NCBI GenBank assembly: GCA_028688575.1
Contig: JAQTXW010000003.1
Coordinates: forward strand, 1 to 64,000
Direction: 5' to 3'
Length of the DNA stretch: 64,000 nucleotides
Source of the DNA: Methylotenera sp.
Lineage (GTDB): Bacteria; Pseudomonadota; Gammaproteobacteria; Burkholderiales; Methylophilaceae
Made by a program: the position numbers and the translations under genes. Under the pieces are notes generated by a model that saw nothing but the letters and a program-made list of their open reading frames with translations, did no database searches and was not told the origin of the DNA. Positions 29,380-41,599 of this stretch are shown here, in pieces (the first letter of the stretch is position 1; each line of letters starts with the position of its first letter).

Positions 29380-29480
29380 AACATTCTCCTCAAGAGCGCG
29401 ACTTGAGAAAGTATGTTATTTAAATCGTGTGAATATAAAATGACCGTTTTATGATAAGTATATGAGCGTAAGATGAACGC

Positions 29481-29867
29481 CTAGTAATCACCATCCACAT
29501 AATACCAACGATCGTTTATTCGTTTGAATCTGCTGGTTTCATGTAATTTCTCAGCTTTTTCACCTAACTTATTTGCATATTTATAGCGTGCAACAAACTC
29601 GACGATTGCATTATCATCATTCACCACTTCATGACGCTTAATGCTTAATCCCAGCCATTTAATCGCGTCATCTCCAGATAGAGCAAGTTGCTGAGGCCGT
29701 GTATCGGGATGCCAGGTGTTGAGTAGGTAACTTTCTAAACCAAACACATAAGCGCTGTAGCGTGAGCGCATGAGTACCTCAGCGCTAGGTGCGGTAATCC
29801 CTAAATGAAAAACCTCACAGCATTGGCTGTACAGTTTAGCGCTTTCGCAGGGGCATGGTTTTTGCAT
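29481..29867 (-). CDS. YchJ-family SEC-C metal-binding protein
   Basis: MQKPCPCESAKLYSQCCEVFHLG...APSAEVLMRSRYSAYVFG; typical YchJ. Confidence 0.92.
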   Translation of the reverse strand: MQKPCPCESAKLYSQCCEVFHLGITAPSAEVLMRSRYSAYVFGLESYLLNTWHPDTRPQQLALSGDDAIKWLGLSIKRHEVVNDDNAIVEFVARYKYANKLGEKAEKLHETSRFKRINDRWYYVDGDY

Positions 29868-29896
29868 CGGTGTTTTTGTAGTAGTGCCAGGTGGTT

Positions 29897-31468
29897 TTAG
29901 GCTATTTCACGCGTTTCTTTAAATTCAATATCTGGATAACGTTCCTGCGCCATTTGCAGGTTTACCCGATTGGGCGCTAAATAGACGTAGTCGTCAGCGG
30001 CATCCAGCCCCACGTTAAAGCCATATTTATCAGCAATCGCTTTTAAATCAGCATCACTGCCTTTGAGCCAGCGGGCAGTATAGCAATCATAAGGTTCAAA
30101 AATCATGTCTACGCCGTATTCATGTTCTAAACGATGCGCCACTACATCAAACTGCAACATGCCAACAGCGCCTAAAATCAGGTCATTGGAAAGCAGGGGG
30201 CGAAACAACTGCGCTGCACCTTCTTCTGAAAGCTGCTTGAGGCCGATTTGCAGCTGCTTCATTTTCATAGGGTTTTTAATGCGCGCACGGCGGAAAAACT
30301 CAGGTGCAAATGAAGGAATGCCAGTGAATTTGAGGGTTTCACCTTCAGTAAAAGTGTCGCCCAGTTTCACCGTGCCATGATTTGGAATGCCGATAATGTC
30401 GCCAGAATAAGCCTCATCCATGGTGGTGCGGTCTTGCGCCATAAAGGTGATGGCGTTATTTACGCTCAAGGTTTTGCCTGTGGCTATCTGTTTGATTTTC
30501 ATGCCACGCTCAAAGCGTCCTGAACATACGCGCAAGAAGGCAATACGGTCACGGTGTTTCGGGTCCATATTCGCCTGAATTTTAAACACAAAGCCTGAGA
30601 ATTTATTTTCATCAGGGGCGATGACGCGACTTGCGGTATTACGCGCCTGTGGGGGAGGGGATAAATCCACCACCGCATCTAAAAGAGATTGCACACCAAA
30701 GTTGTTAATCGCAGAGCCGAAAAAAACTGGGGTTTGTTTGCCACTTAAATAACGTGTTTTATCAAAACTATGCGATGCCCCGCGAACAAGCTCAATATCG
30801 ATGCGTAAATCATCCGCCTGCTTGCCCAGCAACGCATCCAGACGCGGGTTATCCAAGCCTTTGATGATTTCAGAAGTGCCTTTTTCTGCACGTGGGTCAA
30901 AAAACGAAATTTCATCGTTATATAAGTGGTAAACACCACGGAAGGATTTACCCATGCCGATTGGCCAGGTCATCGGCGCACATTCCATATCGAGCGTGGT
31001 TTCAATTTCATCTAGCAACTCGATTGGCTCACGGCTCTCACGGTCTAATTTGTTGATAAAAGTAATGATTGGCGTGTCACGCATGCGGCACACATTGAGT
31101 AACTTGATGGTTTGCGCTTCAACGCCATTGACCGAGTCAATGACCATGACAGCAGAGTCCACCGCGGTCAGTGTGCGGTAAGTGTCTTCAGAAAAGTCAT
31201 CATGGCCTGGGGTATCCAACAGGTTAATCATGTGCTCACGGTAGGGAAACTGCATTACGCTTGACGTAACAGAAATGCCGCGTTGTTTCTCCAGTTCCAT
31301 CCAGTCTGATGTCGCATGGCGCGCTGCTTTACGGCCACGCACCTCACCTGCTACCTGAATAGCGCCACCAAACCATAACAGCTTTTCAGTCAGCGTGGTT
31401 TTACCCGCATCTGGGTGAGAGATAATGGCAAAAGTACGGCGGCGGGAGATTTCTTCTTGCAATGACAT
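29897..31468 (-). CDS. prfC: Peptide chain release factor 3
   Basis: [51 protein letters not shown]; full-length 523 aa. Confidence 0.97.
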   Translation of the reverse strand: MSLQEEISRRRTFAIISHPDAGKTTLTEKLLWFGGAIQVAGEVRGRKAARHATSDWMELEKQRGISVTSSVMQFPYREHMINLLDTPGHDDFSEDTYRTLTAVDSAVMVIDSVNGVEAQTIKLLNVCRMRDTPIITFINKLDRESREPIELLDEIETTLDMECAPMTWPIGMGKSFRGVYHLYNDEISFFDPRAEKGTSEIIKGLDNPRLDALLGKQADDLRIDIELVRGASHSFDKTRYLSGKQTPVFFGSAINNFGVQSLLDAVVDLSPPPQARNTASRVIAPDENKFSGFVFKIQANMDPKHRDRIAFLRVCSGRFERGMKIKQIATGKTLSVNNAITFMAQDRTTMDEAYSGDIIGIPNHGTVKLGDTFTEGETLKFTGIPSFAPEFFRRARIKNPMKMKQLQIGLKQLSEEGAAQLFRPLLSNDLILGAVGMLQFDVVAHRLEHEYGVDMIFEPYDCYTARWLKGSDADLKAIADKYGFNVGLDAADDYVYLAPNRVNLQMAQERYPDIEFKETREIA

Positions 31469-31557
31469 GGAGAATGACCGAGTTTAAAAATACAAAGGCT
31501 ACATTTTACCTGAAATATCGCTCCGCTCGTAGGATGGTGCTGAGTCTGGAGAGGCCG

Positions 31558-31582
31558 AAAATTTTAGCGAAGCTAAAAATTT
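31558..31582. other. AT-rich hairpin in prfC/mrp intergenic region
   Basis: aaaattttagc-gaa-gctaaaaattt near-perfect stem-loop. Confidence 0.5.
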
Positions 31583-31613
31583 GAGCAGCCAAGCTTTGTT
31601 GGGGTTTATTATA

Positions 31614-31636
31614 GTCAGCCCAAGCTGTGGGCTGAC
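31614..31636 (-). terminator. Terminator-like hairpin downstream of mrp
   Basis: gtcagccc-aagctgt-gggctgac perfect 8-bp stem just 3' of the mrp stop. Confidence 0.6.
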
Positions 31637-31661
31637 TGCTTAAGATTCTGGAATCGTAGCT

Positions 31662-32750
31662 TTAGGTATTTTGAATCACAATGTTCGGAAATTTCGTACT
31701 GTAATCCAGGCTGGCGTTGGCAATTTTAATGGCAGCTTTACGTGCAATTTCTTTGTAGATATGTGCAACACGGCTGTCTGGGTCTGCAATCACGGTTGGT
31801 TTTCCGCTATCTGCCTGTGTGCGGATGTTAATATCCAAAGGTAACGAGCCAAGCAGGTCTACACTGTAATCATGCGCCATTAACGCTCCGCCACCCGCGC
31901 CAAAAATAGGCTCTTCATGACCACATTGCGAGCAAATGTGCGTGCTCATGTTTTCTACAATGCCTAGAATTGGAATGTTCACTTTCTCAAACATTTTTAA
32001 GCCTTTACGCGCGTCCAGCAGGGCGATGTCTTGCGGTGTTGTCACAATGACGGCACCAGTGACGGGTATTTTTTGTGCCAAAGTGAGCTGGATGTCTCCA
32101 GTGCCAGGGGGGAGGTCAATAATCAGGTAATCCAGGTCATGCCAGTTGGTGTCTCGCAACAGTTGTTCCAAGGCGCCTGTGACCATAGGGCCGCGCCACA
32201 CCATCGGGGTGTCTGTGTCGATTAAAAAGCCAATCGACATTGCTTGTATGCCGTGTGCCAGCAGTGGTTCCATGCTTTTACCGTCGACACTTTCAGGGCG
32301 GCCACTAATGCCCAGCATCTGCGGTTGGCTGGGGCCGTAGATATCGGCATCGAGCAGGCCCACATTGGCGCCTTCAGCCGCCAATGCTAGCGCAAGATTG
32401 GCGGAGGTTGTTGATTTACCAACACCCCCTTTGCCTGAGGCAACAGCAATGATGTTTTTAACATTGGGCAACAATGTCACGCCTTGTTGCGCCTTGTGTG
32501 CGACGATTTTACTGCTGACATTGACGGTTACCCTGCCTATGCCTTCCAAATTTAATAATGCCTCTGCAACTTGTTTTTGTAAGCTGTCGAAGATAGATTT
32601 TGCTGGGTAACCCAGTACGATGTCTACGCTGACATCATTGCCGTTAATTTTAATGTTTCTTGCAGATTTACTGCTTACAAAGTCTTTGCCTGTATTGGGA
32701 TCTATACATACTTTGAGCGTGCTTTGAATGAGTAACTCTGTAATGGCCAT
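31662..32750 (-). CDS. mrp: Mrp/ApbC family Fe-S carrier P-loop ATPase
   Basis: IIAVASGKGGVGKSTTSANLALALA deviant Walker A; DYLIIDLPPGTGDIQLTL; CSQCG. Confidence 0.95.
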   Translation of the reverse strand: MAITELLIQSTLKVCIDPNTGKDFVSSKSARNIKINGNDVSVDIVLGYPAKSIFDSLQKQVAEALLNLEGIGRVTVNVSSKIVAHKAQQGVTLLPNVKNIIAVASGKGGVGKSTTSANLALALAAEGANVGLLDADIYGPSQPQMLGISGRPESVDGKSMEPLLAHGIQAMSIGFLIDTDTPMVWRGPMVTGALEQLLRDTNWHDLDYLIIDLPPGTGDIQLTLAQKIPVTGAVIVTTPQDIALLDARKGLKMFEKVNIPILGIVENMSTHICSQCGHEEPIFGAGGGALMAHDYSVDLLGSLPLDINIRTQADSGKPTVIADPDSRVAHIYKEIARKAAIKIANASLDYSTKFPNIVIQNT

Positions 32751-32973
32751 GTTGTTAAATATCCTAATTAAATAACTTGAGTAAAAAGATAGGGTATTTT
32801 AACCGATTGTAGGATAGGTTTGTATCAGTGCGCGGTATTTTTTCATTTAATCGTAGTTGATAGCACCCTGTTGTAACAAAGGTATTGGGTATTTAAGAGC
32901 CGTCTAAATCGCTGGGTGAAGTGCTTAGTATTTGTTAAAATGGCGCTTTAGCTCAACTAGATTCATTTATCTT

Positions 32974-35049
32974 ATGTCTTCTGCAAATAATCCACGTAAA
33001 ATTTTAGTCACCTCTGCACTGCCTTACGCCAATGGCAGCATCCACTTAGGGCATCTGGTTGAATATATCCAGACCGATATCTGGGTGCGCTTTCAAAAGA
33101 TGCAGGGGCATGCTGTGCATTACGTGTGTGCAGACGATACGCATGGCACGCCTATTATGTTGCGTGCCGAGAAAGAGGGCATCACACCTGAGGCTTTGAT
33201 TGCCAAAGTGCATGAAGAGCATTTGGCTGATTTTTCTGAGTTTTTAGTAGCGTTTGATAATTACTACTCAACCAACGCGCCTGAGAATAAAGAACTCTCA
33301 CAAGGGATTTATAAAAAGCTTAAGGCGGCAGGAAAAATAGCCACTAAAACCATCGAGCAGTTTTATGACCCAGTAAAAAACATGTTTTTGCCTGACCGCT
33401 TCATTAAAGGTGAGTGCCCCAAGTGTCATGCAAAAGATCAATACGGCGATAGCTGCGAGGTGTGTGGAGCAACCTATAATCCAACCGAGTTGATTAACGC
33501 TTATTCAGCGGTGTCGGGTGCTGCGCCTGTGCGCAAGGAAACAGAGCATTATTTCTTTAAACTATCTGAGTGTGAGCCATTTTTAAAAGACTGGACGCGT
33601 TCTGGCACCCTGCAAGGTGAGGCTGCCAACAAGATGGGCGAATGGTTTGAAAATGGCCTCAATGACTGGGATATTTCTCGCGATGCGCCTTATTTCGGTT
33701 TTGAAATCCCCGATGCTCCTGGCAAGTACTTTTACGTATGGCTGGATGCGCCGATTGGTTATATGGCGAGCTTTAAAAACCTGTGTGAAAAGCAGGGCTT
33801 GGACTTTGATGAATACTGGAGTAAAGACAGCAGTACAGAGCTTTATCATTTTATCGGCAAAGATATTCTGTATTTCCATGCCTTATTCTGGCCTGCAACA
33901 CTGGAGTTTTCAGAGCATCGCAAGCCGACACAAATCTTCGCCCATGGGTTTCTAACCGTGAATGGCGAGAAGATGTCCAAATCACGCGGCACATTCATTA
34001 CCGCGCGCAGTTATCTGGAATACATCAAAAATCCTGAGTATCTGCGCTATTACTACGCGGCCAAGCTGAATAGTACGATGGAGGACATTGACCTCAATCT
34101 GGAAGATTTCGTAGCACGCGTAAATAGCGATCTGGTGGGTAAGTACATCAACATTGCCAGCAGAACGGCAGGCTTTATTAATAAGCGTTTTGCAGGCAAG
34201 TTAAACCCATCAGTAAACAGTCCTGTAGTGGCCGAGATTAAAGCTTCAGCACAGTTACTGGCAGGCAGTTACGCTGAGCGTGAATACGGCAAGGCGCTGC
34301 GTGAAATTATGCGTCTGGCCGATGTTGCCAACGGGTTTGTTGCGGAAAAAGCACCATGGGTAATGGCAAAACAGGAAGGACAGGACGCTGCATTGCAACA
34401 AGTCTGTTCAGACGCGCTGGAAATGTTCCGCCTGCTGACGCTGTACCTCAAGCCTGTGCTGCCAAAACTGGCCGCTGAGATTGAACAGTTCCTGAATATT
34501 GCACCATTAACGTGGGCAGGCGTGGATGCCTCTCTGGAGGCTAACCATATCATCAACGCTTATGAGCACTTGATTACTCGTATTGATATTAAGCAGATAG
34601 AAGCAATGACCGAAGCCAATAAAGAAAACCTGCAGGCAACCGCTGCACCACAATCTCACTCTGAGCAACGCCATGCGGCACATCAGCAGAATGAGACAAA
34701 TGCAGCCGCTACTGAAGCTGAATATATCAGTATTGATGATTTCACCAAGGTAGATTTGCGCATCGCTAAAATTGTCAATGCCGAGCATGTGGAAGGGGCG
34801 GAAAAACTGCTTAAACTTACACTGGATATAGGTGAGGAGAATCCGCGTCAGGTATTTGCTGGCATCAAATCAGCCTATGACCCTGCAACATTGGTGGGGC
34901 GCTTAACTGTCATGGTGGCCAATCTGGCACCACGCAAAATGAAATTCGGCATGAGTGAAGGCATGGTGCTCGCTGCGAGTGACGAACGCGGTGGTCCATT
35001 TATTTTGTCACCAGATGCTGGCGCACAGCCCGGTATGCGCGTTAAATAG
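32974..35049 (+). CDS. metG: Methionyl-tRNA synthetase
   Basis: [37 protein letters not shown]-terminal tRNA-binding (Trbp111-like) domain. Start set at the ATG giving MSSANNPRK. Confidence 0.97.
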   Translation: MSSANNPRKILVTSALPYANGSIHLGHLVEYIQTDIWVRFQKMQGHAVHYVCADDTHGTPIMLRAEKEGITPEALIAKVHEEHLADFSEFLVAFDNYYSTNAPENKELSQGIYKKLKAAGKIATKTIEQFYDPVKNMFLPDRFIKGECPKCHAKDQYGDSCEVCGATYNPTELINAYSAVSGAAPVRKETEHYFFKLSECEPFLKDWTRSGTLQGEAANKMGEWFENGLNDWDISRDAPYFGFEIPDAPGKYFYVWLDAPIGYMASFKNLCEKQGLDFDEYWSKDSSTELYHFIGKDILYFHALFWPATLEFSEHRKPTQIFAHGFLTVNGEKMSKSRGTFITARSYLEYIKNPEYLRYYYAAKLNSTMEDIDLNLEDFVARVNSDLVGKYINIASRTAGFINKRFAGKLNPSVNSPVVAEIKASAQLLAGSYAEREYGKALREIMRLADVANGFVAEKAPWVMAKQEGQDAALQQVCSDALEMFRLLTLYLKPVLPKLAAEIEQFLNIAPLTWAGVDASLEANHIINAYEHLITRIDIKQIEAMTEANKENLQATAAPQSHSEQRHAAHQQNETNAAATEAEYISIDDFTKVDLRIAKIVNAEHVEGAEKLLKLTLDIGEENPRQVFAGIKSAYDPATLVGRLTVMVANLAPRKMKFGMSEGMVLAASDERGGPFILSPDAGAQPGMRVK

Positions 35050-35105
35050 TGCGATGGTTGATGATATTTAAGAAGGCAGTTTGCTTAGATTAGAACAGGA
35101 GCTTT

Positions 35106-35468
35106 TTATTTTTGTGCACTGGGTTCTTTAGCTGGTCTGTCAGGTTTCTTAGCAGTGGACATTGCATCTGTCCTAACATGGTTCATGTTATTTTGAGCCT
35201 GAGGTTTTTTACGGTTGACGGTAATCTTGCTGCGAATTTTATCTAATGTCGATTTTCCAATGCCGTTCACTTGTTCGAGTTCATCCACTGATTTAAAAGC
35301 CCCATGCTTTTTACGGTAATCAATAATGGACTTTGCCTTGACAGCACCAATGCCAGAAAGGGTCTCGAGTTCAGCCTGATGCGCGGTATTGATGTCGATG
35401 GCGGCCCAGGCATTGAAGCTGAATGTGAGTAGTATGATTAAAAATATGTGCATATTTTTGATACTCAT
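35106..35468 (-). CDS. ComEA-type helix-hairpin-helix protein
   Basis: Signal peptide then IDINTAHQAELETLSGIGAVKAKSIIDYRKKHGAFKSVDELEQVNGIG; basic Pro/Lys-rich tail. Confidence 0.88.
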   Translation of the reverse strand: MSIKNMHIFLIILLTFSFNAWAAIDINTAHQAELETLSGIGAVKAKSIIDYRKKHGAFKSVDELEQVNGIGKSTLDKIRSKITVNRKKPQAQNNMNHVRTDAMSTAKKPDRPAKEPSAQK

Positions 35469-35496
35469 TTGATTACCTGAGATAAAAAAACATCAT

Positions 35497-36201
35497 TTAG
35501 CTGATGTAAGCCTGGCACTCGTTCACTATATGCGTTAAAGCTTTTGCCGGATCAGGCGCCTGTGTAATGGGTCTGCCAATCACAAGGTAGCTTGAGCCCA
35601 GCGCGAGTGCGTCGCCAGGCGTAACAATGCGTGATTGATCATCTTTGTTGGCGTTTGCTGGGCGAATACCAGGGGTCACCAAGCAGAATGGTTCGCCTAA
35701 TTCTGCGCGCAATGTTTTTGCTTCAAGGGCTGAGCATACGACGCCATCTAAACCAGCTAACTGTGTGAGCTTGGCTAAATTAAGTACATGTTGTGCAAGG
35801 TCGGTATGTATGCCTATTTGGTTAAGTGTTTGCTGATTCATGCTGGTGAGCACCGTCACTGCAATGAGTAAAGGCTTGGTTGAGCTGGCGTCAACCGCCT
35901 GCTTCGCAGCCTGCATCATCTCGCTGCCACCACTTGCGTGTACGTTAAGCATCCATACCCCTAAGTTGCTGGCGGCCGTGCATGCCTTAGCCACGGTGTT
36001 TGGAATATCGTGAAATTTCAAATCTAGAAAGACACCAAAATTTGAACGTGCAAGTTGCTCGACAAACTGAGGTCCTGTCGCGGTAAAAAGTTCTTTGCCT
36101 ACTTTCAGGCGACATAGGCTAGGGTCGAGCTGGCTCACCAACTTGTTAGCGCTGGCGGCATCTGCATAATCTAATGCAACGATAATTTTTGGGTCATTCA
36201 T
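35497..36201 (-). CDS. pyrF: Orotidine 5'-phosphate decarboxylase
   Basis: [29 protein letters not shown] motif. Confidence 0.97.
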   Translation of the reverse strand: MNDPKIIVALDYADAASANKLVSQLDPSLCRLKVGKELFTATGPQFVEQLARSNFGVFLDLKFHDIPNTVAKACTAASNLGVWMLNVHASGGSEMMQAAKQAVDASSTKPLLIAVTVLTSMNQQTLNQIGIHTDLAQHVLNLAKLTQLAGLDGVVCSALEAKTLRAELGEPFCLVTPGIRPANANKDDQSRIVTPGDALALGSSYLVIGRPITQAPDPAKALTHIVNECQAYIS

Positions 36202-36229
36202 ATAGTTTTTCAGTCATAGAAACAATGGG

Positions 36230-37402
36230 TTAAATGCTGACAGGTTCCGCAGGCAATGCCTCCCAGGCATTGCAGGCAGGGCACTGCCAATGATGATATT
36301 TGGCTTTAAACCCACATTGCTCACAATGATAGGCGGTTTTGTTGCCTATGGCATGACGTACCGCCTGCTGCATCAGTTGAATATCTGGCAGGTTGGCTTT
36401 TTGCGGCTGGTTGGTTACTACTATGGCACGCGCCTGTAATAATTGATCTAAGGTGTTCAGACTTGGTTTTTTAATCAGCTCATTACGTGCCAGTTTGGCT
36501 GCGCTTTCTGCACCTTCTTCGGCCAAAGTGGCATCATAAAGCACATTAAACACTGCACTCAACTGATAGGTTTGTAGATAGGTTCTGAGTAGATTCAGGC
36601 CTTGGGCAGTTTGATCAAGTGCACGATAGCTCGCCAGCAGTTTAGGGGCAATCAGCCCCAAATATTCAGGTGCCTGAAACTCAATGCGTTTCCACGTGGC
36701 AATGGCGATTCGATGTTCATTTGCCTCTGCTTCAAGATCGCCAAGCAAAACGTTGGCACGTACACAGTTTTTATTGGCATTCAGTGCCAAATCCAGGTCA
36801 AACCGGGCGGTGTGTGTGTCATTAGCGAGTTTGGATTTAACCGCCATTTCACAATAATAGTGTGAGATTTCCACGCGAAACGGGACGCCTGATAAACGTT
36901 CCAGCTCCGTTGCGGCTTTAATTGCACGCTCCCACTCTCGCTCTCGAACATAGATTTCCAGTAAGGCACGCAGTGCCGGCTGGCGATATCTGTCATCATT
37001 GAGTGACTCAAAAAGCTCTTCGGCGCGGTCAAGCAAGCCAGCTTTAAGATAATCCTGTGCCAATTCGGCAGTCACTGCCAGTGTTTGCTGTGGCTCAAGC
37101 TGCTGTTTTTCCAATAGGTTCAAATGTAAGTGAATGGCGCGATCAACTTCACCACGTCGCCTGAATAGGCTCCCCAGGGCAAAGTGAAGCTCTAAGGAAT
37201 CCGTGTTCGCTTGTACCGCTTCTGAAAATGCCTCAATCGCCTTGTCATGCTGATTGGTAATCAGAAAATTCAAGCCCTTAAAATAAGCGGCAGGCAACGC
37301 TGTGGATTCAGCGAGCAACTGTTTTAAGTCAACGCGGGCTGCAAGCCAACCTAAACTGAAAAATAGCGGTAACGCCAGTAACCACCAAAACTCGAATTCC
37401 AT
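36230..37402 (-). CDS. lapB: Lipopolysaccharide assembly protein LapB (YciM)
   Basis: TM anchor, TPR repeats, C-terminal rubredoxin-like YHCEQCGFKAKYHHWQCPACNAWE. Confidence 0.94.
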   Translation of the reverse strand: MEFEFWWLLALPLFFSLGWLAARVDLKQLLAESTALPAAYFKGLNFLITNQHDKAIEAFSEAVQANTDSLELHFALGSLFRRRGEVDRAIHLHLNLLEKQQLEPQQTLAVTAELAQDYLKAGLLDRAEELFESLNDDRYRQPALRALLEIYVREREWERAIKAATELERLSGVPFRVEISHYYCEMAVKSKLANDTHTARFDLDLALNANKNCVRANVLLGDLEAEANEHRIAIATWKRIEFQAPEYLGLIAPKLLASYRALDQTAQGLNLLRTYLQTYQLSAVFNVLYDATLAEEGAESAAKLARNELIKKPSLNTLDQLLQARAIVVTNQPQKANLPDIQLMQQAVRHAIGNKTAYHCEQCGFKAKYHHWQCPACNAWEALPAEPVSI

Positions 37403-37545
37403 GTTCATTCACTTTGAAGTGTTTATTAGCCAGTATTTTACCTGATTTACGTTGAATTTTTCCCTGAAATACGTTTGAAAGTGCTGGATAGCATGTGCGC
37501 TGGTGTGTAGTCGTAAGGTTAGTATTTGTGAGCGGCATAAAAAAA

Positions 37546-37579
37546 CGGCAATCTATATATAGATTGCCGTTTATTAAGT
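37546..37579 (-). terminator. Terminator-like hairpin between ihfB and lapB
   Basis: aaacggcaatctatatatagattgccgttta: near-perfect palindromic stem, flanked by an a-tract (U-tract on minus strand). Confidence 0.75.
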
Positions 37580-37595
37580 ATAGCAGAAGCAATAC

Positions 37596-37877
37596 CTAGC
37601 TTAAATCAACACGTTCGCGTAGCTCTTTACCCGCTTTAAAGTGAGGTACATGTTTTGCAGGTACCTGCACTTTACTGCCAGTTTTAGGGTTGCGACCTAA
37701 GCGAGGTGGGCGGTAATTTAAACTGAAACTGCCAAAGCCTCTAATTTCAATGCGCTCGCCAGCAGCAAGATTATCAGACATCGCGTCCAAAATTGCTTTA
37801 ACTGATAGCTCTGCATCTTTCATCACTAATTGCGGAAAACGCTCCGCAAGTAGTGTGATTAACTCAGATTTTGTCAT
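37596..37877 (-). CDS. ihfB: Integration host factor subunit beta
   Basis: [33 protein letters not shown]...[21 protein letters not shown]. Confidence 0.96.
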   Translation of the reverse strand: MTKSELITLLAERFPQLVMKDAELSVKAILDAMSDNLAAGERIEIRGFGSFSLNYRPPRLGRNPKTGSKVQVPAKHVPHFKAGKELRERVDLS

Positions 37878-37922
37878 GCTGTGTGCCTTTTTTCTTAAGA
37901 CTAAAATAAAGCGCTAAAAAGC

Positions 37923-39422
37923 TTACTTTTTGTTATCTAGCTTAGCTTTTAACAGAGCACCAAGGTTGGTTGTGCCAGCAGTTGCACCATCATCTGGTAG
38001 CGCTGCTGTGTCTTTTGCCTTGGCTGCTTTTTTAGGTTTAGCTTCAGATTTTTCTTCAGAAGTCGCACCTGATGGATCAGCAGATAATTGTTTAACGCCC
38101 AATGAAATGCGCTCTTTTTCAACATCAATGGCCAGGATAACAGCTTGCAGCTCGTCACCTTTTTTGAAGTTACGAATTGCTTCTTCGCCAGATTGCGTCC
38201 ATGACAAATCAGACAAGTGAACTAAACCGTCAATACCGCCTGGCAAGCCGATAAACACGCCAAAGTCAGTGATAGATTTGATTTGACCTGAAACTTTATC
38301 GCCTTTAGCGTGCGTTGCAGAGAAGTCATCCCAAGGGTTAGCCTGGCATTGTTTCATACCTAATGATAAACGACGACGTGCTTCGTCTATTTCAAGAATC
38401 ATGACTTCAACTTCATCACCTAATTGAGCGATTTTGCCTGGATGAATGTTTTTGTTTGTCCAGTCCATTTCTGAAACGTGCACCAAACCTTCGATACCTG
38501 GTTCGATTTCAACAAATGCGCCGTAGTCAGTCAAGTTAGAAACTTTACCGAACAGACGTGTGCTCACTGGGTAACGGCGAGCCAAAGCAACCCATGGGTC
38601 ATCGCCCAATTGTTTGATACCTAATGAAACACGGTTTTTCTCTTGATCGAATTTCAATACTTTAGCTTCGACTTCTTCACCTACCGTCAGCACTTCAGAT
38701 GGGTGTTTCACACGACGCCAAGCCAAGTCTGTGATGTGCAGCAAGCCATCAATGCCGCCCAAATCAACGAATGCACCGTAATCGGTGATGTTTTTAACGA
38801 TACCTTTAACCACAGCACCTTCAGCCAGCGTGCCAAGCAGTGCCTCGCGGTCAGCACCCGCGCTAACTTCCATCACTGCACGACGTGAAACAACGATGTT
38901 GTTACGTTTGCGGTCAAGTTTGATTACTTTAAGGTCACACTCTTTGTTTTCAAATGGTGTGGTGTCTTTTACTGGGCGTACATCCACCAGTGAGCCAGGC
39001 AAGAATGCCATGATGCCGTTGACAGAAACACGTAAACCGCCTTTAACTTTGCCGCTGACAAAGCCTTTAATGATACGGCCTTCGTTCATTGCGTCTTCTA
39101 AATCCAGCCATGTTTCCATGCGTTTAGCTTTTTCGCGTGAAAGTTGTGTTGAGCCAAAGCCGTCTTCAAGCTTCTCAATCGCTACTTTTACGAAGTCGCC
39201 CACTTGAACTTCAAGTTCGCCTTGAGCATTGCGGAATTCATCAGCGTTGATTACGCTTTCAGATTTAAGACCTGCATTAACGATCACGTGGTCGTTATCA
39301 ACAGAAACAACTTCAGCAGTAATCACTTCGCCAGAGCGCATTTCCTGACGAGCTAAGCTTTCTTCAAAAAGCGCAGCAAAAGATTCCATGGGTGAAGCAG
39401 TAGATTTAGAGGTAGAAGCCAT
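37923..39422 (-). CDS. rpsA: 30S ribosomal protein S1 (five S1 motifs recognised)
   Basis: 499 aa; motif starts [67 protein letters not shown]. Confidence 0.96.
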   Translation of the reverse strand: MASTSKSTASPMESFAALFEESLARQEMRSGEVITAEVVSVDNDHVIVNAGLKSESVINADEFRNAQGELEVQVGDFVKVAIEKLEDGFGSTQLSREKAKRMETWLDLEDAMNEGRIIKGFVSGKVKGGLRVSVNGIMAFLPGSLVDVRPVKDTTPFENKECDLKVIKLDRKRNNIVVSRRAVMEVSAGADREALLGTLAEGAVVKGIVKNITDYGAFVDLGGIDGLLHITDLAWRRVKHPSEVLTVGEEVEAKVLKFDQEKNRVSLGIKQLGDDPWVALARRYPVSTRLFGKVSNLTDYGAFVEIEPGIEGLVHVSEMDWTNKNIHPGKIAQLGDEVEVMILEIDEARRRLSLGMKQCQANPWDDFSATHAKGDKVSGQIKSITDFGVFIGLPGGIDGLVHLSDLSWTQSGEEAIRNFKKGDELQAVILAIDVEKERISLGVKQLSADPSGATSEEKSEAKPKKAAKAKDTAALPDDGATAGTTNLGALLKAKLDNKK

Positions 39423-39559
39423 TAAATAAAATTACCTAAATAATCCCACCTAGCAGTGGGGTAGTTAAAAAACTGCGTATCGGTGCGATGCGCAGACCTT
39501 AAATATGAGTGTAAAAACTCAAAGATAGAATTATAACTAAAACATTGAAAAATAAAAGA

Positions 39560-40249
39560 CTATTTACACATTTTCTGCTGATAATTTAGCAAAATAAAAT
39601 CCACTGCCTCGGTAATCGTTAAATTGTCTGTTTCCAGCAGAATAGCGTCTTCTGCCATTATTAATGGCGCACTGGCTCTGCCTTTGTCCCTGGCATCACG
39701 CGTATGCAAGTCCTGCAATATGGCTTGATAGTCGGCTGGCTGGTGCTTGCCAAGCAGCTGCTGGTGGCGACGTTTGGCTCGGGTCTCAGTGGTGGCGGTG
39801 AGAAATATTTTGAGCACTGCATCAGGAAATATCACGGTGCCCATGTCGCGGCCATCTGCTAGCAAGCCAGGGGCTGTGCGAAAGCTGTGTTGTAAATCTA
39901 CTAATGCTGCCCGCAGCACTGCATGCACAGCAACACGTGAGGCACCTTTACCTATGGTTTCAGTTCTAATCTGGTCAGAAATGTCCGTGTCATTAAGGAA
40001 AACCTGGCCATGTTTAAATTGGATATGGAGTGTTTTTGCGCATGCAGCAACCGCTGTTGCATCATCCCAGTCAATGTTGTTTTGATGGGTGGCGTAAGCA
40101 ACTACGCGGTACAGTGCGCCAGAATCTAAATAATGAAAGCTTAGGGCGTCCGCCACAAGTTGTGCCACAGTTCCCTTGCCTGAAGCGGATGGGCCGTCAA
40201 TGGCAATGACAGGGACTAGGGGCTGAGGACTAGGGGCTGGGGTAATCAT
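39560..40249 (-). CDS. cmk: Cytidylate kinase
   Basis: [45 protein letters not shown]. Confidence 0.96.
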   Translation of the reverse strand: MITPAPSPQPLVPVIAIDGPSASGKGTVAQLVADALSFHYLDSGALYRVVAYATHQNNIDWDDATAVAACAKTLHIQFKHGQVFLNDTDISDQIRTETIGKGASRVAVHAVLRAALVDLQHSFRTAPGLLADGRDMGTVIFPDAVLKIFLTATTETRAKRRHQQLLGKHQPADYQAILQDLHTRDARDKGRASAPLIMAEDAILLETDNLTITEAVDFILLNYQQKMCK

Positions 40250-41586
40250 GCTTTGGCGATTTTTTTAAATTCTTCAAAATAATTAGGGAAAGTCTTATTT
40301 ACACAATCAGGGTCGTTAATCGTGATTGGTACGCCACCCAAACTCACTAGTGAAAAACACATTGCCATGCGGTGGTCGTCATAGGTGTCAATCACGGCAT
40401 GGGATGTCAGTTGCTCAGGTGGTGTAATGGTGATGTAATCCGCACCTTCAATCACAGTAGCCCCCACTTTGCGCAGTTCGGTTGCCATGGCTGCAATGCG
40501 GTCTGTTTCTTTCACGCGCCAGCTGGCGATGTTGCGCAGGCTCGTTGTGCCATCAGCAAAGAGCGCCAGCACGGCCAATGTCATGGCGGCATCTGGGATA
40601 TGGTTGCAGTCCAGATCAAAGCCTTTGATTTTTTGTTTAGCTTTAATCGCCGTGATGGAGTCTAATTTGCTCGATAATTGTGAGTTAAAATCACCATATT
40701 GAATATCAGCACCCAGTTCTTTTAGTTCGTTAGCGAATTTAACATCACCTTGGATGCTATTTTCCCCAATGCCAATTACGGTGACGCCATTTTCACCAGC
40801 AATGGCTCCCGCAGCCAAGAAATAAGATGCACTTGATGCATCGCCTTCTACGGCAATCATTCTGATATTTTTATAGAGATTGTTTGCAGAAATTTGAAAT
40901 TTACTCCACCCATCACGCTGAACGTTTACCCCAAACCTTTGCATAAGGTTCAATGTAATTTCAATATAAGGTTTTGAGATCAGTTCACCCACCACTTCAA
41001 TGGTGGCATTTTGTTTTGTAAGCGGCAAGGCCATTAGCAGTGCAGTTAAGAACTGACTAGAAACATCACCACGAATTTTAATGGGCTGACTGCAATCCAG
41101 CTTGGCTGGCGATATTTTTAATGGAGGAAAGCCTTCGTTTTTCAGATATTCGATTTGGGCACCAGCCTGACGCAAAGCATCGACTAAATCACCAATCGGG
41201 CGTTCATGCATGCGCGGTACGCCATGCAAATAATAGTGACCATCTGAAAAAGCCAGTGCTGCGGTAAGCGGCCTGAAGGCAGTGCCTGCATTACCTAAAA
41301 ACAAATCAACTGGTTTTTGAACTGTGCCTTTGTTAGGAAAGTTGCCGTTTATGCCTTGTACTTTCCAGTTGAGCGAATCGTTTGGGTTTTGTTCTAAAGC
41401 CACGCCTAAATTCGCAAGTGCTTCAAGCATACGGTCTGTGTCATCAGACTTGAGTAAATCTAAAATTTCTGTTTCGCCGTTTGAAAGCGCGGCTAGCAAT
41501 AAAGTGCGATTAGAAATACTTTTTGAGCCTGGTAATTTAATGATGCCTTGCGCGCGGCTGTAAGCGGGTAAATGTAGTTGTTCCAT
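40246..41586 (-). CDS. aroA: 3-phosphoshikimate 1-carboxyvinyltransferase
   Basis: [39 protein letters not shown]; start at [10 protein letters not shown]; overlaps cmk by 4 bp. Confidence 0.96.
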   Translation of the reverse strand: MEQLHLPAYSRAQGIIKLPGSKSISNRTLLLAALSNGETEILDLLKSDDTDRMLEALANLGVALEQNPNDSLNWKVQGINGNFPNKGTVQKPVDLFLGNAGTAFRPLTAALAFSDGHYYLHGVPRMHERPIGDLVDALRQAGAQIEYLKNEGFPPLKISPAKLDCSQPIKIRGDVSSQFLTALLMALPLTKQNATIEVVGELISKPYIEITLNLMQRFGVNVQRDGWSKFQISANNLYKNIRMIAVEGDASSASYFLAAGAIAGENGVTVIGIGENSIQGDVKFANELKELGADIQYGDFNSQLSSKLDSITAIKAKQKIKGFDLDCNHIPDAAMTLAVLALFADGTTSLRNIASWRVKETDRIAAMATELRKVGATVIEGADYITITPPEQLTSHAVIDTYDDHRMAMCFSLVSLGGVPITINDPDCVNKTFPNYFEEFKKIAKA

Positions 41587-41599
41587 TTTTTCTATTTCA

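Noticed and set aside
37329-37592. 87-aa ORF between ihfB and lapB considered as a possible lapA
   Set aside because: It lacks the two-TM LapA pattern, overlaps the lapB start and reads through the terminator hairpin.
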